Origin: CAYMMX01 sp964391675
Lineage (GTDB): Bacteria > Cyanobacteriota > Vampirovibrionia > Gastranaerophilales > Gastranaerophilaceae
Length of the DNA stretch: 64,000 nucleotides
Direction: 5' to 3'
Assembly (NCBI GenBank): GCA_964391675.1
Contig: CAYMMX010000006.1
Coordinates: 37,827-101,826 of the forward strand
Of the stretch, positions 44,695-53,134 are shown piece after piece. The notes beneath the pieces are model-generated. The model did not search any database and had not been told where the DNA came from. It saw only the letters and a list, made by a program, of their open reading frames with translations. A program made the position numbers and the translations under genes. Position 1 is the stretch's first letter. Each line of letters starts with the position of its first letter.

Positions 44695-45819
44695 ATGAAT
44701 AATTTAGAAACAAAAAAAATAATATCACTTATGTCAGGTACATCATGTGATTCAATTGATGTAGGGCTATGCGAAGTAATGCCTGATTTTAGCTGCAAAT
44801 TAATTGAAGGCATAAATTATAAATATCCTGACTCAATTAGGAATAAGCTGTTTGAATTTTTTCAGCAAAATGCTACATTACAAGATATATGTCAAATGAA
44901 TTTTGTCGTAGGAAAATGTTTTGCCAATGCAGCAACCGAACTAATTAAAAAGTATGGAAAACCTGATTTTATATCATCGCACGGGCAAACTATATTTCAT
45001 TATCCGTTTGAAGATAAACTGGATGATATAAAATTAAAAAGCACTTTACAAATAGGTGAATCCTCTGTTATTGCACAAGATACCGGATGCATGACCATAT
45101 CAAACTTTAGAGAAGCAGATATTGCACAAGGAGGACAAGGTGCACCATTAGTTTGTTTTGCTGATAATATCTGGTTTAAAGGTAAAAATGTTGCCATTCA
45201 AAATATAGGTGGGATTTCAAATGTTACGGTTATATCCGATAATTGTGAAACTTTTGGTTTTGATACAGGAGTAGGAAACATTATGATTGATTATTGCTGC
45301 CAGAAGTTTTTTAATATGCCTTATGACAAAGATGGAGAAATTGCCATTCAGGGAACCGTTTCAGAAAACTGGCTAAATTGCTTACTTGAAGATGAATACT
45401 ATATTTATCCTCCGCCTAAAACAACCGGAAGAGAATATTTTTCAGCACAATATATTGAAAATGCTTTGAAATTAGCACCTGAAAATTCTAAAGATACTAT
45501 TGCAACATTAACTGCACTAACTGCAAAATCTATAGCAAATGCTTATGAAAGATTTATATATCCGCAGACAAAAATTGAAGAAATTATACTTGGCGGAGGC
45601 GGATCTTACAACAAAACCCTAATTAATTTTTTAAGAACCTATTTACCTAAACATGTACAAATAAAGACACATGAAGATTATGAAATATCCAATAATTTTA
45701 AAGAAGTCATGGCTTTTGCTTTACTTGGATATTGCACATTCTACGGAATTCCAAATAACCTCCCGTCTTGTACCGGTGCAAATAAAAAAATTGTATTAGG
45801 CAAAATAACACCTGCTTAA
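44695..45819 (+). CDS. anmK: Anhydro-N-acetylmuramic acid kinase
   Basis: 374 residues. ISLMSGTSCDSIDVGL is the AnmK signature; SSHGQTIFHYP, IADFREADIAQGGQGAPLV-like block (NFREADIAQGGQGAPLVCFAD), NIGGISNVT, FDTGVGNIMID and ILGGGGSYNKTLI complete the kinase fold. It converts anhydroMurNAc from wall turnover to MurNAc-6-phosphate, so the cell recycles its peptidoglycan. No murQ neighbour in the window. Confidence 0.95.
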   Translation: MNNLETKKIISLMSGTSCDSIDVGLCEVMPDFSCKLIEGINYKYPDSIRNKLFEFFQQNATLQDICQMNFVVGKCFANAATELIKKYGKPDFISSHGQTIFHYPFEDKLDDIKLKSTLQIGESSVIAQDTGCMTISNFREADIAQGGQGAPLVCFADNIWFKGKNVAIQNIGGISNVTVISDNCETFGFDTGVGNIMIDYCCQKFFNMPYDKDGEIAIQGTVSENWLNCLLEDEYYIYPPPKTTGREYFSAQYIENALKLAPENSKDTIATLTALTAKSIANAYERFIYPQTKIEEIILGGGGSYNKTLINFLRTYLPKHVQIKTHEDYEISNNFKEVMAFALLGYCTFYGIPNNLPSCTGANKKIVLGKITPA

Positions 45820-45862
45820 ATTTATGTTTTAGTGATTATTTTTATAATATTAGCCTAGATTC

Positions 45863-45931
45863 CCATGCCCACATGGTTGCAATAGTTTTTAACGAAAATT
45901 TACCAAAAATAATGTAAAATTTTTGGCATGG
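45863..45931. other. Nested hairpins in the 374-bp gap between anmK and the adenosyltransferase gene
   Basis: CCATGCC (45863) pairs with GGCATGG (45925-45931) around an inner CCAAAAAT / ATTTTTGG hairpin (45903-45926). The rest of 45820-46193 has a gene-proximal GGAGG but no B12-riboswitch box that I can see. No ORF is convincing. Confidence 0.3.
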
Positions 45932-46193
45932 AATGAAGTCCATAAAATCCCCATCAAATAAGAATATCAACTTTTTTATAAAATTAATTGTAAAAAATAC
46001 GGTTAATTTTTGCTTTTTCATGCCCGTTTGTTCTATCATAATAAATACAAAGTTTTACCAGATTGTAATTATAATTAGGTAAATAACTTGGGCGGAGTTT
46101 ATAAAAGTACTTCACTTAACCGAGGCGGGGCGTATCAAACATAATTTATAATGTTATTGTACGTATTTAGTTTTATCTTTGGAGGAATAAAAG

Positions 46194-46727
46194 TTGTTAG
46201 AGCATGGATATATTCAAATATACACCGGAGATGGAAAAGGGAAAACTACAGCCTCTTTAGGACTTGCTTTAAGAGCATTGGGACATGGTTGGAACGTCTT
46301 AATTATTCAATTCACAAAAGGAGATTCTGCTACTTCGTATGGAGAAATTGTTTCTGCTTCAAAATTTTTACCAAATTTGGATGTAAAACAATTTGGAATG
46401 GACAGAGTCGTTTATTCTCATAATATATGCATGGATGATTTTAAAGAAGCCAAAAAAGGTTGGGAATATGCAAAACAAGCTATTCAAAGCGGTAAATATC
46501 AGCTTGTAATTTTAGATGAAATAAATATTTGTATTGCAATGAATATGATTAAAGCATCAGAAGTTAAAGACGTATTAATAAACAAGCCTGAAAGCTTGGA
46601 AATAGTATTAACAGGAAGATATGCTCATCCTGAACTTAAAGCTTTGGCGCATTTGGTAACAGAAATGAAACCAATAAAACATTACTTTGATGTAGGAGTA
46701 ATGGCAAGGCAAGGTATTGAGTACTAA
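46194..46727 (+). CDS. cobO: Corrinoid (cob(I)alamin) adenosyltransferase, CobO/BtuR type
   Basis: 177 residues from TTG 46194, eight bases after GGAGG; no ATG fits. IYTGDGKGKTTASLGLALRALGHG is the P-loop start, followed by VLIIQFTKGDSATSYGE, LVILDEINICI and VLTGRYAHPELKALAHLVTEMKPIKHYFDVGVMARQGIEY. It transfers adenosyl from ATP to cobalamin. In the window the cobalamin-type radical SAM protein at 48937 is a possible user. Single-gene unit with its own terminator. Confidence 0.93.
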   Translation: MLEHGYIQIYTGDGKGKTTASLGLALRALGHGWNVLIIQFTKGDSATSYGEIVSASKFLPNLDVKQFGMDRVVYSHNICMDDFKEAKKGWEYAKQAIQSGKYQLVILDEINICIAMNMIKASEVKDVLINKPESLEIVLTGRYAHPELKALAHLVTEMKPIKHYFDVGVMARQGIEY

Positions 46728-46759
46728 ATTAGTTGGGAGAATTTGAGAGAGATAGTTGT

Positions 46760-46797
46760 AAAGACTGTAAGCAAAATGTTTACAGTCTTTTTATTTT
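46760..46797 (+). terminator. Terminator after cobO
   Basis: AAAGACTGTAA / TTACAGTCTTT stem followed by TTATTTTT. A second hairpin, TTTTTCTAATC / GATTAGAAAAA (46794-46821), overlaps its tail and may act on the opposite strand. Confidence 0.8.
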
Positions 46798-46967
46798 TCT
46801 AATCTTAAAAGATTAGAAAAATAACGTTTTTCCACTATATAGCTGATGGTCTAAACCACTAATATTCATCATTAGATTGATGTTTTAAATTGTAGAATTT
46901 GGCAAAATATATTTAAAGAAAGAGATAGCAAGCTTTTCTGCAGTCAGGAATTAATTAAAGGTTATTT

Positions 46968-47132
46968 ATGAATATAAATGAAGAATGTCTTTTAAAATAT
47001 TTAAAAAGCCCCGATGAATTATCTTATTATACGGATGTTTTAAAAATAAATAACCAAATACTGGAACAACATTTTATACTGGAAAATATTCTTACCAAAA
47101 ATTTTAATTTAAGCTATAATGATAAAAGATAA
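46968..47132 (+). CDS. Small hypothetical protein, 54 residues
   Basis: AAAGG lies eight bases before the ATG. Begins MNINEECLLKYLKSPDELSY and ends NFNLSYNDKR. It is acidic and helical and lies 24 bases before the CHASE2-GGDEF gene, so it is probably cotranscribed with it. No family recognised. Confidence 0.45.
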   Translation: MNINEECLLKYLKSPDELSYYTDVLKINNQILEQHFILENILTKNFNLSYNDKR

Positions 47133-47156
47133 TAATTAATAGTATGTTGAGGCATT

Positions 47157-48962
47157 ATGAAAATTTTTGGGAATAAAATTGTAAAAGCCGTAATTGGTTA
47201 TATTTTATTATTCATTGTTTTGGTTGCATGTGTTTTCTTATTTTTTAAGAACGCAAAAATAAATCTGTTTTTAGAATCAATTGAGAATAAAACCTTCGAT
47301 TTGCGTCAAAACGTATTAGCAAACTCAAAATATAAAAAACCTAGTAATGATATAGTAATTCTTGTTATCGATGATTCCAGCTACGAATATTTACTTAAAA
47401 AATATGGCGAATGGCCTATTCCAAGAGATATTTATGCTGATTTAATATATTATTTGGAAAAACAAAATCCAAAAGCAATTGCCTTTGACTTAATGTTTGT
47501 AAAATCATTAAAAAGCAAAACTCAAGCAGATGAAGCCCTTGTAAATGCAATTAAAAAATATGACAATGTCTATACCTCTATGAATTTTGATAATGCTTCA
47601 TTTGATCTTAGGCAACCTGCCAAACTGCCCAAATATTTAACCGTAAATATAAATAACAAATCGAATATAAATTTTTCTGATGATTTAACTTTCACTAATT
47701 GTCGTACAATTTTACCCCAAATAATAAACGGAACAAAAAATATAGGATTAATAAATGTTTCGAGAGAGGAAGATGGAATCTTAAGGAAAATACCTCCTTT
47801 TATGGTATATCAAAATAATTTTTATCCTCACTTAGCCTTATTGGTAGGATTAAAATCATTATATAAAAATGGAGATATAAGAGATTTTTATATTGATAAA
47901 AATTCAAATTTAATTTTAAAAAACAGGATTATACCTATTGATAAAAACGGAGGTGCAATTCTAAACTGGTATGGTCCAGCAGGACAAACTTTTAAACAAG
48001 TACCTTTATATAAAGTTATAAAAGCCATAAATGAAAAATCAAATACGCCTGTATATAACTTTAAAGATAAAATTGTATACGTAGGAACAACAGCAATAAG
48101 CCTATATGATACAAAAAGCGTTCCTGTTGATAAATTATATCCGGGAGTAGAAGTTCATGCAACATATATAAATAATTTAATAGACAATAATTTTATAAGA
48201 AGAGTTAATATTATAGTTGATGTAATTATAAGTATTTTATTAGCTATATCCGTAGGATACATTGTATATAAAAACACCTCTGTTTTTGTAGCTTTAGGTT
48301 CCACAATATTAATATCACTGGGATATATTATTTTAAGTTACTTTTTAATGAAATTTCTTAATTTATGGATAGGCATCGTAATGCCTATATCTTCTGTAGC
48401 TTTAATCTTTGTTGCTGCATATATAATTAAATATATTCTTAAATCAAGAGATTTTGAATATCAGTATAAATTAGCAACAACTGACGGATTAACTGAGCTT
48501 TATAATCATAGATATTTTCAAGAACAAATGCTTTTACAAGTTGAGAACTGCAAAAGATATAATTCAAATTTTTCACTTATACTAATAGATATTGACTTTT
48601 TTAAAAAATTTAATGATACATATGGTCATCAATCGGGAGATGCAGTTTTAAAACAAGTTGCGCAAAAACTTAAAAAAAATGTACGTGCAACAGATTTTGT
48701 ATGTAGATACGGTGGTGAAGAAATGTCCATTATACTACCAAATACAGATAAAGATGAAGCGGTTATTACAGCGGAAAAAATTTGTCAACTAATAGCTGAA
48801 AAACCTTTTAAACTTGCGAATAATCAAGAAAGTAAAGTAACAATAAGTGTTGGCGTGTCTACTTATCCTCAAAATGGGGATAATCCTGCAAAACTTATAG
48901 AATATGCAGATCAATGCTTATATGTAGCAAAAGAAAATGGAAGAAATCAAGTCAGATATTAA
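47157..48962 (+). CDS. CHASE2-domain membrane diguanylate cyclase
   Basis: 601 residues. One N-terminal membrane segment, a CHASE2 sensor outside the membrane (~40-330; DLRQNVLANSKYKKPSNDIVILVIDDSSY, KNIGLINVSREEDG, FKDKIVYVGTTA), three membrane segments at ~340-430, then a GGDEF domain. The catalytic loop reads RYGGEEMSIILP (residues ~517-528): the usual second half EF is EM. LIDIDFFKKFNDTYGHQSGDAVL, the metal and substrate block, is intact, so it probably makes c-di-GMP. Signal unknown. It overlaps the next gene. Confidence 0.88.
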   Translation: MKIFGNKIVKAVIGYILLFIVLVACVFLFFKNAKINLFLESIENKTFDLRQNVLANSKYKKPSNDIVILVIDDSSYEYLLKKYGEWPIPRDIYADLIYYLEKQNPKAIAFDLMFVKSLKSKTQADEALVNAIKKYDNVYTSMNFDNASFDLRQPAKLPKYLTVNINNKSNINFSDDLTFTNCRTILPQIINGTKNIGLINVSREEDGILRKIPPFMVYQNNFYPHLALLVGLKSLYKNGDIRDFYIDKNSNLILKNRIIPIDKNGGAILNWYGPAGQTFKQVPLYKVIKAINEKSNTPVYNFKDKIVYVGTTAISLYDTKSVPVDKLYPGVEVHATYINNLIDNNFIRRVNIIVDVIISILLAISVGYIVYKNTSVFVALGSTILISLGYIILSYFLMKFLNLWIGIVMPISSVALIFVAAYIIKYILKSRDFEYQYKLATTDGLTELYNHRYFQEQMLLQVENCKRYNSNFSLILIDIDFFKKFNDTYGHQSGDAVLKQVAQKLKKNVRATDFVCRYGGEEMSIILPNTDKDEAVITAEKICQLIAEKPFKLANNQESKVTISVGVSTYPQNGDNPAKLIEYADQCLYVAKENGRNQVRY

Positions 48963-50433
48963 AAATAAAATAATGGTTGTTCATCCTCCCGGAAGACTTT
49001 TTCAAAGAGGAGAAGATCGATGTCAGGTTAATCTTGAAGCGTCAGTAGCACAATCCCTTAGAGCCTGTAATGATTTAGGCTATGCTGCATCTGCACTTCT
49101 GAAGGAAAACTATGAAGTAAAGCTTAGAGACTATCAGGGAGAATCTGCAAGTGAAAATGACTTCTTTAATGACTTGGAAATTTTTAATCCTGATATGCTA
49201 GTAATGAGTATAACTGATACTACTATCTTTCAAGATCTTGAATTGATTGAACGTATTAAAAAACATTATAACCCGATTATAGTCTTAAAAGGAGTTATAT
49301 TTTGGGATTATAATCAAGACTTTATTAATGAGCTAAACTTAGACAAAGTTGATTATTTAATAGGAGCAGAACTTGAATTTTCTATTTCAAAATTAGCCGA
49401 CTTTGCCTTAAAATCATCCGGCGATATAAAAGAAATTGCTAACCTGTTTTACAAAAACAAAGAAGGAAAGTTTATACCAACTAAATTTGGGCAGTGGGAA
49501 CACGACCTAGATAAAATTATTTTCCCTGCCAGAGATTTAATGAATAATGATTTATACACAAGACCCGATACAGGGGAAGCCATGGCAACAATACAAACAT
49601 CAAGAGGATGTCCGTGCAGTTGTATTTTTTGTCTTGTTGGTTCAGTTTCAGGTAAAAAGGTTCGTTTCAGAAGCCCTGAGAATGTTTTTGATGAAATAGT
49701 TGAATGTTATAAAAAATATAATATTAAAAATTTCTTTTTTAGATCAGATTGTTTTACAATAGATGAAAATTGGACAAGAGAGTTGTGCAAACTTATAATT
49801 AATTCTGATTTGTGGAAAAAAATTGAATTTACCGCAAATTCCAGAGTAAATCCATTAAAAAAAGAAACTTTAGAAATAATGAAAAAAGCCGGTTGTTTTT
49901 TAGTTGCTTTTGGATGCGAATCAGGCTCGGAAGATACTATGAAAAGAATTAAAAAAGGTGCTACTGTTCAAGACAATCTTCAGGCAATAAAATGGACAAA
50001 AGAACTCGGGCTGGAATCTTTTGGAATGTTTGTAATAGGATTTCCCTGGGAGACTAAAAAACACTTTCGAGAAACAAAAAAATTCATTAATGAAGCCAAT
50101 CCTGATTTTGTTGAAATAAATTTGGCTATACCTTTTAGAGGAACAAACTTATACGATTTATGTATTGAAAACTTTAAAAATAACAATTTATTCGGTACAG
50201 ATTTTTATAATCCTAAAATATCTATAAATCCCAATTTTACCATTAACGAACTTATAAATATTAGAAGAAATATTTTACTGACCTATTATCTGAAACCAAG
50301 TTATATTTTAAATAAAATATTTAAAACAATATCAAATAGAAAATATAAAGTTTTAAAAAATTATATTTTCTATGGAGTTAGCATGATTAAGAGACTTGTT
50401 TTTAAATCGTTTTTAAAAAAGAGTAAGAATTAA
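48937..50433 (+). CDS. B12-binding-type radical SAM protein (BchE/P-methyltransferase-like)
   Basis: 498 residues. An N-terminal B12-binding-like Rossmann domain (~10-160; SLRACNDLGYAASALLKENYEVKLRDYQ, DMLVMSITDTTIFQDLELIERIK) precedes a radical SAM core with TSRGCPCSCIFC (CxxxCxxC) and FFRSDCFTIDENW, FTANSRVNPL, CESGSEDTMKRIKKGATVQD. No DxHxxG cobalamin lower-ligand motif is seen, so base-off binding is expected. The start at 48937 overlaps the GGDEF gene by 26 bases; ATG 48973 is an alternative. Its stop is inside the terminator. Reaction unknown; lipid, methyl or ring modifications are typical. Confidence 0.8.
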   Translation: MEEIKSDIKNKIMVVHPPGRLFQRGEDRCQVNLEASVAQSLRACNDLGYAASALLKENYEVKLRDYQGESASENDFFNDLEIFNPDMLVMSITDTTIFQDLELIERIKKHYNPIIVLKGVIFWDYNQDFINELNLDKVDYLIGAELEFSISKLADFALKSSGDIKEIANLFYKNKEGKFIPTKFGQWEHDLDKIIFPARDLMNNDLYTRPDTGEAMATIQTSRGCPCSCIFCLVGSVSGKKVRFRSPENVFDEIVECYKKYNIKNFFFRSDCFTIDENWTRELCKLIINSDLWKKIEFTANSRVNPLKKETLEIMKKAGCFLVAFGCESGSEDTMKRIKKGATVQDNLQAIKWTKELGLESFGMFVIGFPWETKKHFRETKKFINEANPDFVEINLAIPFRGTNLYDLCIENFKNNNLFGTDFYNPKISINPNFTINELINIRRNILLTYYLKPSYILNKIFKTISNRKYKVLKNYIFYGVSMIKRLVFKSFLKKSKN

Positions 50434-50447
50434 TTCTTACTCTTTTT
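50416..50447. terminator. Bidirectional terminator between convergent genes
   Basis: A perfect 32-bp palindrome (half: AAAAAGAGTAAGAATT) spans the stop codon of the radical SAM gene and serves also the chemoreceptor gene on the other strand. Confidence 0.9.
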
Positions 50448-50472
50448 AATTATGTATTAAGTTATCACTATA

Positions 50473-51951
50473 TTACTTAAGTTTTTGTATTCCAATTAAT
50501 TTTTGTTTAACAACTTGAGCACCTTCAACCATTACAAGCAAGGTATTAACAATTTCTTTTACACTGGAAGATTGACTTGATAGCTCACGTGAAGCAGAGG
50601 CACTTTGCTCTGCAGCTGAAGCGTTTGTTTGAAGCACTTGCTCCATTTGCTGAATTGCTTTATTAATCTGCTCAATTCCTTGAGCTTGTTCTTGACTGGC
50701 TACAGAAATTTCGTTTAATAATTCACTTACTTTTTGTGCTTCGGCATCAATTTGCATAATATTTTCATTAACATTATGCGTAATCTGTACGCTTTGCTTT
50801 GATAAAGTAATATTACTTTCAATAATTTTTGCAGTATCTCTTGTAGCTTGAGCAGATTTTTGTGCCAAATTTCTTACTTCTTCTGCAACAACAGCAAATC
50901 CTTTTCCTGCATCTCCGGCACGTGCAGCCTCTACAGCAGCATTTAACGCAAGAATATTGGTTTGAAAAGCAATTTCGTCAATGACTTTAATAATTTTTGC
51001 GATTTCATCACTTGATTTTTTCAGTTCGTCCATTGACTGCATCATCTTTTTCATTTCGGTTGCACTGCTGTCTGCAAAGTTTTTTGTATTTTTAGCCAGT
51101 ATTGCTGCTTGTTTTGTATTATCAGCATTTTGCTTAACCATAGAATCTGATTCTTCAATTGAAGCTGAAGTTTCTTGAATTGCAGCAGCTTGTTGGGAAG
51201 TTCCTGAGGCAAGTTTTTCACTTGCAACTGATAATTGTTCAGAAGCAGAAGCAACTTGATTAGCACCTTCTTCAAGCTCTTCAACTGCTTGAGTTATAGG
51301 TGCGGCAATCATTTTAGTTATCATTAAACCTAAAACGACTATAAGAGCAAACGAAGATAAGATTGTAGTAACAAGTATAAAATTAGCGATCTTTGCATCT
51401 AAAATATTTTTTTGATTAATTTCTTCTGCAATTTTTATATTTATATCAATTAAAGACTGTAAGCATTTTTCATAATTTGTAAAAACAGTTTTTGTTTCTC
51501 TTCTATATATATCTAAGCCTACTTTAGTTTTTCCAGAAAATGCCATTTTTGCAACTTTTTCTCGTGATGCAACATAATCATCTCTGTATTTTTTCATTTT
51601 TGGAAGAACTTCTTGCTCTTCTTTTACTAAGAATGTAGATTCATATGCTTTTAAAAAACCATTATTTTCTTTGCCTCGCTTTTTTAAATCATTATAATAA
51701 TCCTGTTTTTTTGCATATGTATCAGAAAGCAACATCGCTAAAAGATCTGCATTGCTTACATTTGAGTTTATACTCATTGCACTTAAGTCTCTTATTGGGA
51801 TTACTCTGTCATTATACAAAGTTTTTACATCTTTATTTGCTTTGTTGGTATAAAATAGTCCAAAACTCCCAACCACTAAAACAAAAATTAAAGAAACACA
51901 AACCAAAAATAATAGTTTGTTTGAAATCTTTAAATTTTTAATCCATTCCAT
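50473..51951 (-). CDS. Methyl-accepting chemotaxis protein
   Basis: 492 residues. Membrane segments at ~12-32 and ~190-212 flank a four-helix-bundle sensor. A HAMP-like linker and a long coiled-coil signalling domain follow, with the conserved hairpin [21 protein letters not shown] and [21 protein letters not shown]. It senses an unknown ligand and regulates CheA. Good AAAGGAGT site. It lies 29 bases after cheW on the same strand. Confidence 0.95.
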   Translation of the reverse strand: MEWIKNLKISNKLLFLVCVSLIFVLVVGSFGLFYTNKANKDVKTLYNDRVIPIRDLSAMSINSNVSNADLLAMLLSDTYAKKQDYYNDLKKRGKENNGFLKAYESTFLVKEEQEVLPKMKKYRDDYVASREKVAKMAFSGKTKVGLDIYRRETKTVFTNYEKCLQSLIDINIKIAEEINQKNILDAKIANFILVTTILSSFALIVVLGLMITKMIAAPITQAVEELEEGANQVASASEQLSVASEKLASGTSQQAAAIQETSASIEESDSMVKQNADNTKQAAILAKNTKNFADSSATEMKKMMQSMDELKKSSDEIAKIIKVIDEIAFQTNILALNAAVEAARAGDAGKGFAVVAEEVRNLAQKSAQATRDTAKIIESNITLSKQSVQITHNVNENIMQIDAEAQKVSELLNEISVASQEQAQGIEQINKAIQQMEQVLQTNASAAEQSASASRELSSQSSSVKEIVNTLLVMVEGAQVVKQKLIGIQKLK

Positions 51952-51980
51952 ATTGATACTCCTTTACTATAACTAATCTA

Positions 51981-52484
51981 TTATTCTTCAATTTTACTGT
52001 TTTGCATTAATTTGAGCATTTCTTGAGAATTAATAATAGAATCTATATCCAATAGCATTACAACTTTATCCTTAACTTTACCGATACCAGTTAAAAATCC
52101 TGTTTCATCCTCTTGGCCATACTGAGGAGGCAGTTCAATATCTTTACTGTATACGTTTACAACTTCAGCAACTTTATCGACAACAATACCAATAAATTTT
52201 TTATTACCTTCTACCTGAATTTCAACAATTATTATACAAGTTAATTGATCATATTCTCTTTCTTCCATCGAAAACTTTAATCTTAAATCCATAACAGGAA
52301 TAATTTTTCCTCTTAAGTTTATTATACCTTTCATATAACTTGGTGTTTTAGGTATAGGTGTAATTCCCATAACTCCTATAATTTCATTTACGTGTAAAAT
52401 AGGAATACCATAATTTTCATCATTTAAATAAAACATTAAATATTTTTTTTCATCTTGACTAACTGCTTCTTTAATTCCATCCAT
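51981..52484 (-). CDS. cheW: Chemotaxis coupling protein CheW
   Basis: 167 residues from ATG 52484, after AAAGGAGC; an upstream in-frame start would add a hydrophobic stretch without ribosome site. YLMFYLNDENYGIPILHVNEIIG, TPIPKTPSYMKGIINLRGKIIPVMDLRLKF, and GIVVDKVAEVVNV mark the CheW fold. It couples receptors to CheA. Operon with the chemoreceptor gene; no cheA or cheY in the window. Confidence 0.93.
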   Translation of the reverse strand: MDGIKEAVSQDEKKYLMFYLNDENYGIPILHVNEIIGVMGITPIPKTPSYMKGIINLRGKIIPVMDLRLKFSMEEREYDQLTCIIIVEIQVEGNKKFIGIVVDKVAEVVNVYSKDIELPPQYGQEDETGFLTGIGKVKDKVVMLLDIDSIINSQEMLKLMQNSKIEE

Positions 52485-52627
52485 GTATAAAGCTCCTTTC
52501 ACAAAGTAAATCAGGCATATAATAGCTAAATATATTAAAACCAAAAATACTTACACTAATTCAACACTTAAGATTCCATATCTTATCTAAAATATATTGT
52601 ATATCATATTTTACCTAAAATCAACAA

Positions 52628-52662
52628 AAAAATATGATTTTTATACAAAAAATCATATTTTT
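52628..52662. terminator. Terminator between cheW and the galactosidase operon
   Basis: 15-bp stem AAAAATATGATTTTT / AAAAATCATATTTTT with a five-base gap. It closes the minus-strand galactosidase unit. Confidence 0.8.
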
Positions 52663-52722
52663 TTTTGCGTTTTTTATGTTTTTTTTTAAAAAAATCATAA
52701 AATTTTTAAAATATTTTGATAA

Positions 52723-53097
52723 TTAAGCTAACTGAAAATTATCTGACAAAGAAAGTTTAACTTTACCTGCTTCAGGATTCATCAATTCAATAATAATTTG
52801 ATTAATCCCTTCTTTTAGACATTTGGCACCTTGTAAAATTAAAGTTCCTTCCTGACCTAATCTAAAACCAATCGGATTATCTTCACTAACAGTTTCCGCA
52901 GAAATTTCTGTTCCTTGTGTAACGAATTTTACCTTTTCAGCTTCAAAAGTAAACTCATTGATTTTTACAAAATTGAAGCCGCTAATAAATCCGGGGCCTA
53001 AGACATTTTTTAATTCAAAACAAACACCTTCATCTGTTTGTTTTAGAGAGCCTTTTTTGTAAACGCGCTTAATTAAAAACTCGGGTATGATACTCAT
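52723..53097 (-). CDS. Small beta-rich protein paired with GH35 (DUF6379 / C-glycoside deglycosidase beta-like)
   Basis: About 124 residues from ATG 53097, after AAAAGGAGC. Pattern IPEFLIKRVYKKGSLKQTDEGVCFELKNVLGPG, then ENPIGFRLGQEGTLILQGAKCLKEG and GKVKLSLSDNF, resembles the small family sometimes found with carbohydrate-active genes and related to the beta subunit of C-glycoside deglycosidases (from memory). It starts 37 bases after the galactosidase gene, so the two probably work together. Function not proven. Confidence 0.5.
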   Translation of the reverse strand: MSIIPEFLIKRVYKKGSLKQTDEGVCFELKNVLGPGFISGFNFVKINEFTFEAEKVKFVTQGTEISAETVSEDNPIGFRLGQEGTLILQGAKCLKEGINQIIIELMNPEAGKVKLSLSDNFQLA

Positions 53098-53134
53098 GAC
53101 CTTGCTCCTTTTGGGGTAATAATATGGACTAAAA

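Noticed and set aside
45842..46039. 65-residue minus-strand frame between anmK and cobO
   Set aside because: No ribosome-binding site and no family pattern; the region is better read as nested hairpins.
45820..46193. Cobalamin riboswitch before the adenosyltransferase gene
   Set aside because: Expected from the gene's function, but I find no B12-box-like conserved core.
46151..46423. Plus-strand frame overlapping the start of cobO
   Set aside because: Another frame of the P-loop region; cobO has GGAGG and full motifs.
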